A program made the translations under genes and the position numbers. A model generated the notes under the pieces. That model had not been told where the DNA came from and ran no database searches. It saw nothing but the letters and a program-made list of their open reading frames with translations. 10,169 nt of DNA. Source: DATCZS01 sp036525795. GTDB lineage: Bacteria > Actinomycetota > Acidimicrobiia > Spongiisociales > ZC4RG35. Location: assembly GCA_036525795.1 (NCBI GenBank), contig DATCZS010000125.1, positions 1 to 10,169 on the forward strand, given 5' to 3'. Positions 1 through 6,975 of the stretch are shown here, in pieces (the first letter of the stretch is position 1; each line of letters opens with the position of its first letter).

Positions 1-1
1 G

Positions 2-571
2 TTCGAGCTGGGTCTGGGGGCGGGAGGCAATTGGGATGCGATCTCGGCGTTCGGGGGCGAGCGGCGCACCCCGGCCGAGGCCGTTGCCGCCACCGAGGAG
101 GCGATGGCGGTGATGCGCTCGGTCTGGGCAGGCGGAGAGGACGTCCGCGGCGAGCACTACCACCTCAAAGGGATCCGCCCCGGTCCATCGGCCCCTCACC
201 GGATCCCCATATCGATCGGCGCGTACGGACCCCGCATGCTCGAGGTGATCGGCCGGCACGCCGACGGCTGGCTGCCGTCGCTCCCGTACGTTCCTCCAGA
301 CGAGCTCTCCGCCAAGCACGCGATCATCGACGCCGCCGCGATCGCCGCGGGTCGTCAACCGGGGGAGATCTCCCGGATGTACAACCTCCCCGGCGAGATC
401 CTCGACCGCCCGGGGTCGGGATTCCTTCGAGGCTCCGAGAACCAGTGGGTCGACCAGCTCGGCTGGCTGCACGACAGGCACCGGATCGACACGTTCATTC
501 TCTGGCCGCGAGGCGACGTGGTCGACCAGGTGTCACGATTCGCCGGCGTCGCCCGCCGCATCCGGGGCTGA
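2..571 (+). CDS. LLM-class flavin/F420-dependent oxidoreductase, C-terminal part (5' end outside window)
   Basis: Frame 2 is open from the left edge to TGA at 569-571 and gives 189 residues, the C-terminal part of a luciferase-like TIM-barrel oxidoreductase (family usually about 280-350 aa). Visible family features are the opening strand FELGLGAGG, the segment TPAEAVAATEEAMAVMRSVW, the pocket stretch IPISIGAYGPRMLEVIGRHADGW followed by LPSLPY, and a C-terminal helix that ends VSRFAGVARRIRG. Known for the family: these enzymes move hydride between F420 or FMN and diverse organic substrates. The substrate here cannot be told, and the N-terminal cofactor-binding half is missing, so F420 versus FMN is open. 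An internal ATG at 104 exists but would start inside the barrel, so the gene almost certainly begins upstream of the window. It converges with the YwiC-like gene, with 11 nt between the stops. Confidence 0.85.
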   Translation, partial: FELGLGAGGNWDAISAFGGERRTPAEAVAATEEAMAVMRSVWAGGEDVRGEHYHLKGIRPGPSAPHRIPISIGAYGPRMLEVIGRHADGWLPSLPYVPPDELSAKHAIIDAAAIAAGRQPGEISRMYNLPGEILDRPGSGFLRGSENQWVDQLGWLHDRHRIDTFILWPRGDVVDQVSRFAGVARRIRG

Positions 572-582
572 AGGCCGGCCGG

Positions 583-1383
583 TCAGGGCGCCTGCATCGC
601 CAGTCCCGCCACCAGCACCACGGTCAGCCCGAGCACCACCTGCTGTGCGCCGATGACCGGTACCGGCGGAACCCGGAGGCGGGCGGCGACGACGTGGACG
701 AGGGCGAGCACCGCGATCACCGCCGGCCCGGCTGCCGGGAGGCCGGTGACCGACATGGCGGCAACCGCAAGTGCCACCGCTGCCACCTGGGCGGCGTCGT
801 TCGCGCGGATGTCGTGGTCCTGTTGCTTTGCCCGCCGCAGTTGCACGCGGACGAAGGGAACGGTGGCGATCGCTCTGGCCGCTGCCACCGACCAGACCGC
901 GAACGCGGTGTCGTACCCGCCCGAACCCGCCAGGACGATGGCGGCCCCCATCGAGCCGATGCCGATCGTGCCGAGGAGCTCGGGGACCAGACGGCGGCTG
1001 CGCCCCCGGGCGTCATAGGCGAGTTCGATCGCAAAGAGGGGAAGGGCCACGAGGATCGGTATCCAGAACCCGCTGGAGGCCGTTGTGTGGGCGGCGACCA
1101 GGAGCGAGAGCATGATCACGCCGTATGCGGCGACCACCCGGTCGGCGAGACGGGTCCTCGGAAGGTTTCGCCGCCTGAGGCGGTCGCCGATCGAGAACTT
1201 GAGTGGCGTGCGGATGAGAAAGGCCGTCAGGCCCGCACCGATGAGCACGAGCCCGGCGCTGCTGGGAGCGACCAGGATCCCGAGGATCGCCGGCTCGAGG
1301 GTGAGGCTCCAGCCACCGTGCTCTCCGGGGACGGCAACCCGCCGGAGAGCCGCCCCCGGGTCCGGTCGGGTGGCGTCATCCAC
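583..1383 (-). CDS. YwiC-like integral membrane protein
   Basis: This 266-residue, very hydrophobic protein has the signature PGEHGGW at residues 19-25, which I associate with the YwiC-like family (PF14256), whose function is unknown. About seven or eight hydrophobic segments can be seen, roughly at 31-57, 84-100, 105-122, 136-153, 158-178, 197-212, 217-234 and 243-262. Conserved-looking polar patches are RTPLKFSIGDR (58-68), ELAYDARGRSRRLVPE (120-135) and RVQLRR (179-184); they may line a substrate or lipid site, which is inference. The reading frame is open further upstream, but that part is a shadow of phosphofructokinase. I chose the GTG at 1383 because it begins 2 nt after the phosphofructokinase stop (TGA-CG-GTG) and has GGTGG 6 nt upstream. 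Translation is probably coupled to that gene. The link to glycolysis is positional only. Confidence 0.8.
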   Translation of the reverse strand: MDDATRPDPGAALRRVAVPGEHGGWSLTLEPAILGILVAPSSAGLVLIGAGLTAFLIRTPLKFSIGDRLRRRNLPRTRLADRVVAAYGVIMLSLLVAAHTTASSGFWIPILVALPLFAIELAYDARGRSRRLVPELLGTIGIGSMGAAIVLAGSGGYDTAFAVWSVAAARAIATVPFVRVQLRRAKQQDHDIRANDAAQVAAVALAVAAMSVTGLPAAGPAVIAVLALVHVVAARLRVPPVPVIGAQQVVLGLTVVLVAGLAMQAP

Positions 1384-1385
1384 CG

Positions 1386-2510
1386 TCAGCCACCGAGGCA
1401 GACCCCGAGGTTGCGGGCGCCGCGGATCCACGGATGGTCGAGCGGGACCGTCTTGCGTTTCCCGGCCACCTCCTCGAGCGGGACCGGGACCGACTGTCCG
1501 TCGCGCATCGCCACCATCACACCGGTCGTGCCTTCGGCGATGAGATCGGCGGCAGCCGTGCCGAGCTGGGTGGCGAGGATGCGGTCGGCGGTGGACGGTG
1601 CTCCGCCCCGCTGGACGTGACCGAGGATCGTCACCCGGGCCTCGAGTCCGGTGAGCTCCTCGAGCTTGAAGGCGAGATCCTCGGTCGATCGAGACATGCT
1701 CCGGTGAACCGCGTCGAGCTCGGCCCGGATGGCGGTGTCGTCTGCATCGTCGTCGAGGGCTTCGATCTGCGCCCTGACGTCGTCGTGGCGCCGGCGGTCC
1801 TCCAGAGACGAGGCTCCTTCCGCCACCGCGACGATCGAGAAGCTCGACCCTGCCGCCTTCCGGGAGAGGATCGACTCGGCGATGACCTCCACCCCGTACG
1901 GGATCTCGGGGACCAGGATGGCGTCTGCGCCTCCCGCCAGCCCTGAGCCCAGCGTCAGCCAGCCGGTGTTGTGTCCCATGATCTCCGCCACCATGATCCG
2001 ATGGTGGGAGTGGGCGGTCGAATGAAGCCGGTCGATCGCCTCGGTGGCGATGCCCAGGGCGGTGTCGAAGCCGAACGTGGTGTCGGTGCCCCAGACGTCG
2101 TTGTCGATCGTCTTGGGAAGAGCGAGCACGGGGATCCCGGCGTTGTGGAGTCGAAGGGCGTTCTTCATGGTCCCCCCGCCGCCCAAACACACCAGTGCGG
2201 TGAGGTCGTGCTGGTCGACCACCTGGGAGATCATCGGTCGCATGTCCACCGGCCTTCCGTCGCCGATGTCGACCTTGTGCACCTTGATCCGGCTCGTACC
2301 CAGAATGGTTCCACCGCGGGTGAGGATCCCCGAGAGGGTGTCGCCATCGAGGCGCTCGTGCCGGTTCTGCATGAGCCCGGCAAAACCGTCACGGAAGCCG
2401 ATGACGTGCATCCCGTAGCGGCGTTGGGCAGCCTTGCCCACCGCCCGGATGGCGGCGTTGAGCCCGGGTGAGTCACCCCCGGCCGTCAGGATTCCGATCG
2501 TCTGGGCCAC
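1386..2510 (-). CDS. 6-phosphofructokinase (PfkA family, GGGGT variant)
   Basis: The 374-residue protein belongs to the PfkA family, which phosphorylates fructose 6-phosphate to the 1,6-bisphosphate in the cytoplasm. Motifs in order: GGDSPGLN (11-18, phosphoryl-donor loop), LTRGGTILGTSR (63-74), CLGGGGTMKNA (108-118), PKTIDND (132-138, with the catalytic Asp), MGHNTGWLTL (178-187), PEIPY (201-205) and GHVQRGG (297-303). At the GGDGS position of E. coli PfkA it reads GGGGT: the Gly associated with ATP use is kept (PPi enzymes have Asp there), but the preceding Mg-binding Asp is Gly. A charged insertion (about 236-275) is absent from the E. coli enzyme. ATP is the likely donor, but PPi or another donor is not excluded. 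The GTG start at 2510 has no Shine-Dalgarno but lies 6 nt after a TAATGT box, suggesting a leaderless mRNA. The YwiC-like gene follows after 2 nt. Confidence 0.93.
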   Translation of the reverse strand: MAQTIGILTAGGDSPGLNAAIRAVGKAAQRRYGMHVIGFRDGFAGLMQNRHERLDGDTLSGILTRGGTILGTSRIKVHKVDIGDGRPVDMRPMISQVVDQHDLTALVCLGGGGTMKNALRLHNAGIPVLALPKTIDNDVWGTDTTFGFDTALGIATEAIDRLHSTAHSHHRIMVAEIMGHNTGWLTLGSGLAGGADAILVPEIPYGVEVIAESILSRKAAGSSFSIVAVAEGASSLEDRRRHDDVRAQIEALDDDADDTAIRAELDAVHRSMSRSTEDLAFKLEELTGLEARVTILGHVQRGGAPSTADRILATQLGTAAADLIAEGTTGVMVAMRDGQSVPVPLEEVAGKRKTVPLDHPWIRGARNLGVCLGG

Positions 2511-2516
2511 GGGGCC

Positions 2517-2522
2517 ACATTA
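2517..2522 (-). promoter_or_regulatory. Putative -10 box (TAATGT) for leaderless phosphofructokinase mRNA
   Basis: On the minus strand TAATGT lies 6 nt before the GTG start at 2510, the spacing seen in actinobacterial leaderless transcripts (TANNNT with transcription starting at the start codon). No convincing -35 hexamer lies 16-18 nt upstream, and there is no Shine-Dalgarno motif for this start, which supports the leaderless reading. The call rests on a short degenerate motif. Confidence 0.4.
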
Positions 2523-2533
2523 GGGGTCGGATG

Positions 2534-2568
2534 CCGGGCGTACGCCGGAGCCCGACCCGGTGCACCGG
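2534..2568. promoter_or_regulatory. Two inverted repeats upstream of phosphofructokinase
   Basis: The 74-bp gap between the lipoprotein and phosphofructokinase genes holds two perfect dyads: GGCGTACGCC at 2537-2546 and CCGGTGCACCGG at 2557-2568. The first is centred about 32 nt upstream of the proposed transcription start at 2510, where a -35 region or an operator would be. The second lies 17 nt past the lipoprotein stop. Neither has a T-run after it, so a classic intrinsic terminator is not supported. Short GC-rich palindromes also arise by chance in such DNA. Confidence 0.25.
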
Positions 2569-2584
2569 CGGCGCCCGGGGAGGG

Positions 2585-3700
2585 TCACCAACCGGCGAAC
2601 AGGAATCCGTCCGCCAGCGGGGTGAGCCCGTCCGGACCCCTCCACACGACCTGTCCGGAGCGGGTGGTGTAGATGAAGTGGGTGCCGGTGGGATCGAAGC
2701 CCCCGAAGACGCTGCCCGGCTCGAGGACGAAGCGGTCGACGATCTCGGCGTCGTTCGCCCGGTACGCCACCATCTCGGTCTCGACGATGTCGAAGTAGTC
2801 GTCGCCGGCGGTGAGGAGGAAGGACACCAATGCTCCGTCCATCCCTTGCTCGAGACCGGCGAGGCGCTGGCCGTCCCCCACCCAGTCGATGGGAGTACGG
2901 CCGACGTCTCCCACGGAGGCCGTTGGGTCCCAGGTCACGAGCTCACCGGTGAAGGCGTCGTACCAGTAGACGAGGCCGCCGTCCGCGCTCCAGCCGATGG
3001 CGCCCACCCCGGAGCCGTCGTTCTCGAGAAACACCAGCTGATCGGAGGCTGCGGTGGGGTCCGGGGTGGTGATGGCGGTGGCGTACCCGACCAGGATCAC
3101 GGCGTCGGACACGGGAGAGGGCACCACCGCCCAGGCGGCGACATGGGGCTCGCCGTGGTCATCGGAGAGCCGACCCGACCGGCTGAGATAGTTGATGCGT
3201 CCGCCGGCGGGCTCGCAGCATTCGCTGACGAGGATCATGGCACCACTGGTCGTCCGCCACACGGCGTCCACCACGTTGGGCGGGATTTCCCCGGTGTCGA
3301 GATCGGCGGCGGTGGCTCTCTGGCCGAAGCTCCGGAGGATCTCGCCGGTCGCCGTGTCCACTTCCACCGCCTCGTAGTCGGTCGTCACCGCCAGGAACGT
3401 GGCGGGCGGGCCATCTCCGAGGGTCGGGGTGCCGCCCGGGTCGGTGGTCGTGGTCGTGGTGGGCGATTCGGTGGAGGAGGGCGCGTCTGGCGGGCGGGCG
3501 GTTGTGGTGGACGACGGCGGCGGAGGTGGGGAGGTCGGCGGCGCCGGTGTCGAAGGGGAGGCGATCGGGCCGGTGCCGTCCCCCAGGCACGCCGCAACCA
3601 GGAGGAAGAGAGAAGGGGCGAGGCGCCGCACGCCTTCGAGCCCCCGGTATGCCTGGCGAGGCCGGCGGCATCGGGCCGAGGGCTCCTGGCCGGGCCTCAT
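2585..3700 (-). CDS. Secreted lipoprotein with Thr/Pro-rich linker and probable beta-propeller domain
   Basis: I do not recognise a named family for this 371-residue protein. The N-terminus has a signal peptide with lipobox LVAAC (Cys38), so it is probably anchored to the outer face of the membrane. A Pro/Ser/Thr linker follows at about residues 45-92, with a run of six Thr at 81-86. The rest (100-371) has repeated beta-rich stretches such as GAIGWSADGGLVYWYDAFTG and FDPTGTHFIYTTRSGQVVW, typical of WD40/TolB-like propellers, which usually bind partners rather than catalyse. Two adjacent Cys are at 161-162. The start is uncertain: ATG at 3700 gives an unusually long Arg-rich n-region, while GTG at 3631 gives a 348-residue protein with Cys15 and a more typical lipoprotein signal. 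It begins 18 nt after the DUF1876 gene, so the two may be co-transcribed. Confidence 0.72.
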   Translation of the reverse strand: MRPGQEPSARCRRPRQAYRGLEGVRRLAPSLFLLVAACLGDGTGPIASPSTPAPPTSPPPPPSSTTTARPPDAPSSTESPTTTTTTDPGGTPTLGDGPPATFLAVTTDYEAVEVDTATGEILRSFGQRATAADLDTGEIPPNVVDAVWRTTSGAMILVSECCEPAGGRINYLSRSGRLSDDHGEPHVAAWAVVPSPVSDAVILVGYATAITTPDPTAASDQLVFLENDGSGVGAIGWSADGGLVYWYDAFTGELVTWDPTASVGDVGRTPIDWVGDGQRLAGLEQGMDGALVSFLLTAGDDYFDIVETEMVAYRANDAEIVDRFVLEPGSVFGGFDPTGTHFIYTTRSGQVVWRGPDGLTPLADGFLFAGW

Positions 3701-3718
3701 GGTTCTTCTACCGTTCGC

Positions 3719-3961
3719 TCACGCTCCAGAGAATACGGCGATCTTATCCCAGGCGGCATCCATCAGCATGTCCTCGAGGTCGTCGAGGGCCCTGGCGATG
3801 GCGAGCTCCTCGCCGATCACGGGGCGAAGCGGGTCGTCCGGATTCCGTTTGGCCCTGCCGATCGCCTCGAAATGCTCCCCGCGCAGGTCGAGCATCGTCG
3901 TGGCGATGGTCATGGTGTCGTCCTCGGTGAGATGAATCGACAGCGTCACGTCTCGTTCCAC
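3719..3961 (-). CDS. DUF1876 / Rv2632c-like dsRBD-fold protein
   Basis: This small acidic cytoplasmic protein (80 residues) matches the DUF1876 pattern. It has an N-terminal strand VTLSIHLTEDD (5-15), then GRAKRNPDD (35-43) and PVIGEELAIARALDDL (47-62). Members such as mycobacterial Rv2632c adopt a dsRBD-like fold, but I know of no established function. The GTG start at 3961 is fixed by the best Shine-Dalgarno in the window, AAAGGAGGT, ending 4 nt before the start. The gene has its own intergenic region of 112 bp after purL and a possible -10 box (TAGGCT) just upstream, so it is likely transcribed separately from the purine genes, perhaps together with the lipoprotein that follows. No truncation is seen; the length is near the usual 80-100 aa. 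Confidence 0.85.
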   Translation of the reverse strand: MERDVTLSIHLTEDDTMTIATTMLDLRGEHFEAIGRAKRNPDDPLRPVIGEELAIARALDDLEDMLMDAAWDKIAVFSGA

Positions 3962-3965
3962 CGGA

Positions 3966-3974
3966 ACCTCCTTT
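3966..3974 (-). promoter_or_regulatory. Strong Shine-Dalgarno (AAAGGAGGT) of the DUF1876 gene
   Basis: On the minus strand AAAGGAGGT ends 4 nt before the GTG start at 3961. It closely matches the anti-Shine-Dalgarno complement and decides the start. It contrasts with the phosphofructokinase, purC, thioesterase and right-hand lipoprotein genes, which lack such a motif. Confidence 0.85.
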
Positions 3975-3982
3975 CGAACCCG

Positions 3983-3988
3983 AGCCTA
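3983..3988 (-). promoter_or_regulatory. Putative -10 box (TAGGCT) for the DUF1876 gene
   Basis: TAGGCT on the minus strand fits TANNNT and lies 8 nt upstream of the strong Shine-Dalgarno. Transcription would start close to 3976, giving a very short leader that contains the Shine-Dalgarno. No good -35 is visible at 16-18 nt. Weak support. Confidence 0.3.
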
Positions 3989-4022
3989 CGGGTGCGCGGC
4001 TCGTCGGCACAGGGCCATTGGC

Positions 4023-4062
4023 AACCGGCGACGGTTCCGATGGACCCGATCCGGTGGGGTCC
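4023..4062 (-). terminator. Hairpin-forming region after purL (weak terminator candidate)
   Basis: Two short perfect stems lie in the 112-bp gap after purL. One pairs GGACCC (4042-4047) with GGGTCC (4057-4062) around a 9-nt loop. The other pairs AACCG (4023-4027) with CGGTT (4032-4036) around a 4-nt loop. The first begins 11 nt past the purL stop. No U-tract follows either, so a standard intrinsic terminator is not shown; in GC-rich actinobacteria U-less hairpins may still end transcription. Confidence 0.25.
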
Positions 4063-4073
4063 CGCCGTCGGGG

Positions 4074-6323
4074 TCAGGCCTTCATCCGGCGGGGGATGGC
4101 GTCGTGATAGATCTGGGTCGCCACCTCGAGGTCGACGCCGGCGCGGGCACCACCCGAACTGAAGCTGATCTCGTCGCCCCCCAGGATGCCGATCCGCTGG
4201 GCGGGGATCCCGATGTCGTCTGCCAGTTCGCCGACCCGGTCGGCCGCCTCGGAGGGGATCGCCGCCAGGAATCGGTGGGGATCCTCTGAGAACAACCCCC
4301 GCCAGTCGGCGAATCCCACGGTTGCCCCCACGCCCGAGGCGATGCAGATCTCGGCGATGGCCAGCGCAATGCCGCCGTCCGAGACATCGTGGAGTGCCAC
4401 GGCGAGCTCCTCGGTGACCAGGATCCGGGCCATCTCGATCGCCGCTCTCGCCATGGTGGGATCCGGAGCGCTCGGACGCCCGCCGACGTGGCCGAACGTC
4501 ACCTGCTCGAGCGCCGAGCCCGCGAGGTTGACGGCCCACTCCGGGCCGAACCTCCACAGTTCCATCCCGTCTTCGGCCCGGTCGAGTCGGGGTGGATTGG
4601 GCGGAATCGGCTCGACCATCCCCACCATCCCCACCACCGGGGTGGGGTAGATGTCGCGCCCGTCCGTCTCGTTGTAGAAGCTGACGTTTCCGCCTACCAC
4701 GGGAATCCCCAGCGCCTCGCACGCATCGGACATGCCGTCGATGGTCGAGATGAACTGCCACATCACCTCGGGCTTCTCGGGGTTGCCGAAGTTGAGGTTG
4801 TCCACCACTGCCAGCGGGCGGGCTCCGGTCATGGCGACATTGAGCGCCGCCTCGTAGACCAGCCTCGCTCCCCCCCGCCACGGGTCGAGGTAGCAGAGCT
4901 TGCCGTTTCCGTCCGTCGACACTGCGAGTGCCTTCTCGGTCCCGCGGATCCTGATCAGGCTCCCGTCATGGCCAGGTCCGATCACCGTGTTGAGGAACAG
5001 CATGTGGTCGAACTGCTCGTACGCCCACCGGGCGGATCCGATCGACGGGTCGTCGAGCAGCTTCAAGAGAGCGTCGGCGATGCCCGGCCGTGTCATGAAC
5101 TTGAGGGTGTTCGACCACAGGTCCTCCATCCAGTGGGGTTCCCCCTGGGGTCGCCGGTAGACGGGAGCGTCCTCGGAGAGACTGGCTGCGGGGACCTCGG
5201 CCACCAGCTCGCCTTCGTGGAACACCCGGAGCATGCCCCCCGCCTTCACTTCGCCCACCACGGAGGCATCGATCTCCCACTTGGCGGCGACATCGAGGAC
5301 CTCGCTGACCTTCTCCGCCTCGACGAAGGCCATCATGCGCTCCTGGGACTCCGACATCAGAAGCTCGGGGGCCGTCATCCCTGATTCGCGGACGTGGACC
5401 CGGCCCAGGTCCACATCCATGCCTGCTCCGGCGCGGGCAGCCGGTTCCGAAGTGGCGCATGACAGACCGGCTGCACCCAGATCCTGCACTCCCACCACCA
5501 GCTTCTTGTCGTAGAGCTCGAGGCATGCCTCGATCAGCTTCTTCTCCTCGAAGGGGTCTCCCACCTGGACGCTGGGCCGTTTGGCACCGGAGGTCTCGTC
5601 GAATGAGGCGGAGGCGAGCACCGAGGCGCCTCCGATCCCGTCCCGGCCGGTGGCGTTTCCGAGGAGGACCGCCACCGTCCCCTCGCCTCCCGCCGTGCCG
5701 AGCACCAGCTGATCCCGTCTGAGGATTCCGAGGCACATGACGTTGACGAGGGGGTTCCCCGAGTAGCACTCCTCGAATGCGATCTCCCCGCCAACCGTGG
5801 GGACCCCCACGGCGTTGCCGTACCCGGCGATCCCGGCCACCACCCCGCTGAAAAGGTACCGGTTCTTTGCCTGGTCGAGGGGCCCGAAGCGGATCTGGTT
5901 CCAGAGGGCGATCGGCCGGGCTCCCATCGTGAACACATCGCGCAGGATCCCGCCGACCCCCGTCGCCGCCCCCTGATACGGCTCGACATAGGACGGGTGG
6001 TTGTGGCTCTCGATTCGCATCGCTGCGAGCCATCCGTCACCCAGGTCGATCACCCCGGCGTTCTCGCCCGGCCCCACGACCACCCAGGGCGCCTCCGTCG
6101 GGAAGCGCCCGAGATAGGCCCGGGACGACTTGTACGAGCAGTGCTCGGACCACATCACCGAATACATGGCGAGCTCGGCGGGCCGCGGGGCCCGGCCGAG
6201 GATGGTGCACACCGATTCGTACTCTTCGTCGGTCATCCCCAACAGACGGTGGACCGCGGACGGATCGCCGTCCGGGCCGGCGATGTAGGCGTCTTCCTCT
6301 GGCGCCAGCTCGATGTCAGACAC
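4074..6323 (-). CDS. purL: Phosphoribosylformylglycinamidine synthase subunit PurL (small form)
   Basis: PurL is the ATP-dependent synthetase subunit of FGAM synthetase, converting FGAR plus ammonia to FGAM in purine synthesis. The protein has 749 residues, the size of the small form, which has no glutaminase domain and needs PurQ and PurS. Motifs: MWSEHCSYKSS (57-67, active-site His), ESHNHPS (105-111), GAATGVGGILRDVFTMGARP (118-137), PTVGGE (175-180), VQDLGAAGLSCATSE (279-293), NFGNPEKPE (511-519) and PVVGGNVSFYNE (541-552), covering both AIRS-like halves. The start is GTG at 6323: it overlaps the purQ stop in GTGTCTGA, with GGAGGA 5 nt upstream. An ATG at 6398 would add 25 residues from inside purQ and is rejected. 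It is the last gene of the purine set; purF is not downstream here. Confidence 0.97.
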   Translation of the reverse strand: MSDIELAPEEDAYIAGPDGDPSAVHRLLGMTDEEYESVCTILGRAPRPAELAMYSVMWSEHCSYKSSRAYLGRFPTEAPWVVVGPGENAGVIDLGDGWLAAMRIESHNHPSYVEPYQGAATGVGGILRDVFTMGARPIALWNQIRFGPLDQAKNRYLFSGVVAGIAGYGNAVGVPTVGGEIAFEECYSGNPLVNVMCLGILRRDQLVLGTAGGEGTVAVLLGNATGRDGIGGASVLASASFDETSGAKRPSVQVGDPFEEKKLIEACLELYDKKLVVGVQDLGAAGLSCATSEPAARAGAGMDVDLGRVHVRESGMTAPELLMSESQERMMAFVEAEKVSEVLDVAAKWEIDASVVGEVKAGGMLRVFHEGELVAEVPAASLSEDAPVYRRPQGEPHWMEDLWSNTLKFMTRPGIADALLKLLDDPSIGSARWAYEQFDHMLFLNTVIGPGHDGSLIRIRGTEKALAVSTDGNGKLCYLDPWRGGARLVYEAALNVAMTGARPLAVVDNLNFGNPEKPEVMWQFISTIDGMSDACEALGIPVVGGNVSFYNETDGRDIYPTPVVGMVGMVEPIPPNPPRLDRAEDGMELWRFGPEWAVNLAGSALEQVTFGHVGGRPSAPDPTMARAAIEMARILVTEELAVALHDVSDGGIALAIAEICIASGVGATVGFADWRGLFSEDPHRFLAAIPSEAADRVGELADDIGIPAQRIGILGGDEISFSSGGARAGVDLEVATQIYHDAIPRRMKA

Positions 6324-6975
6324 GGCTCTCCTCCCGATCGACCGAGGCGATGAACCCCTCGAGCAGCACCCGTCCATCGGTGGACCCGACCATCGCATCG
6401 ATGGCCCGCTCCGGGTGCGGCATGATCCCCACTACGTTTCCTTTGTCGTTGGCCACCGCCGCCGCCTGCTCCTGGGCCCCGTTGGGGTCCTCGACATATC
6501 GGACCACGATCCGGCTGTCGTTGGACGGATCGACCCAGTTCCCTTCGTAGGAGTTCAGCGGGACCCGGAGGCGCTGACCCGGCGTGGCCGCCGCCGTGAG
6601 TACAGAACCCGTGTCGACGACCTCGAGTTCGACGTCGCGGCAGATGAACCTCAGGTCGCGGTTGGGGATCAGCGCTCCCGGGAGGAGTCCCACCTCGCAC
6701 AGGATCTGGAATCCGTTGCAGATCCCCAGCACCGGCCTGCCCTGGGCGGCCATGCGCCTGACTTCGGCCATGACAGGGGAGAAGCCGGCGATCGCCCCGG
6801 TGCGCAGATAGTCGCCGTGGGCGAAGCCGCCCGGGAGCACCGCTCCTGCGAAGTCGGAGAGATCCGTTTCCCGGTGCCACACCAACTCTGCCTGGGCGCC
6901 CAGTGTGCGGAGCGCGTACAGGGTGTCGAACTCGCAGTTCGACCCGGGAAACACGACGACGGCGATGCCGCTCAT
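6316..6975 (-). CDS. purQ: Phosphoribosylformylglycinamidine synthase subunit PurQ (glutaminase)
   Basis: PurQ is the class I glutamine amidotransferase subunit that supplies ammonia to PurL. The 219-residue length is typical. It opens with IAVVVFPGSNCEFDT (4-18) and carries VLPGGFAHGDYLR (46-58), the nucleophile elbow GICNGFQ (84-90, Cys86) and the catalytic MPHPER (185-190, His187 and Glu189). At the place where many PurQ proteins have an AHGEG-type loop, this one reads NSYEGNW (141-147). That is a possible lineage variant, noted from memory only. The ATG at 6975 shares ATGA with the purS stop and has GAGGTGA 7 nt upstream, inside purS. The 3' end overlaps purL by 8 nt. An upstream extension of this frame runs through purS and purC and is not coding. 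Confidence 0.97.
   Translation of the reverse strand: MSGIAVVVFPGSNCEFDTLYALRTLGAQAELVWHRETDLSDFAGAVLPGGFAHGDYLRTGAIAGFSPVMAEVRRMAAQGRPVLGICNGFQILCEVGLLPGALIPNRDLRFICRDVELEVVDTGSVLTAAATPGQRLRVPLNSYEGNWVDPSNDSRIVVRYVEDPNGAQEQAAAVANDKGNVVGIMPHPERAIDAMVGSTDGRVLLEGFIASVDREESRV

Noticed and set aside
572..582. GGCCGGCC palindrome between convergent genes as a bidirectional terminator
   Set aside because: The dyad has no loop or U-tract and is a simple GC palindrome; it is too weak to call.
31..1620. 529-residue open frame on the plus strand
   Set aside because: It covers the LLM gene in another frame and is antisense to the YwiC-like and pfk genes. The translation is Arg/Pro/Gly-rich with no domain; it is a GC-rich shadow.
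1384..2190. N-terminal extension of the YwiC-like frame (about 269 codons)
   Set aside because: It lies inside pfk in a different frame and is Arg/Pro/His-rich. A real fusion would need pfk not to be coding, but pfk motifs are intact.
3421..3600. Low-complexity GGT/GTG-rich stretch as a DNA repeat or array
   Set aside because: It is explained by the Pro/Ser/Thr linker codons of the lipoprotein on the minus strand; there is no fixed repeat unit.
2468..4162. 564-residue plus-strand open frame
   Set aside because: Antisense to the lipoprotein and DUF1876 genes. Low-complexity Gly/Arg/Val-rich translation without recognisable domain.
3946..4881. 311-residue minus-strand frame within purL
   Set aside because: Out-of-frame shadow of purL with Arg/Gly-rich translation.
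6324..6398. 25-residue N-terminal extension of PurL from ATG 6398
   Set aside because: It lies within purQ and has no conserved residues; GTG 6323 has a Shine-Dalgarno and the expected distance to the first motif.
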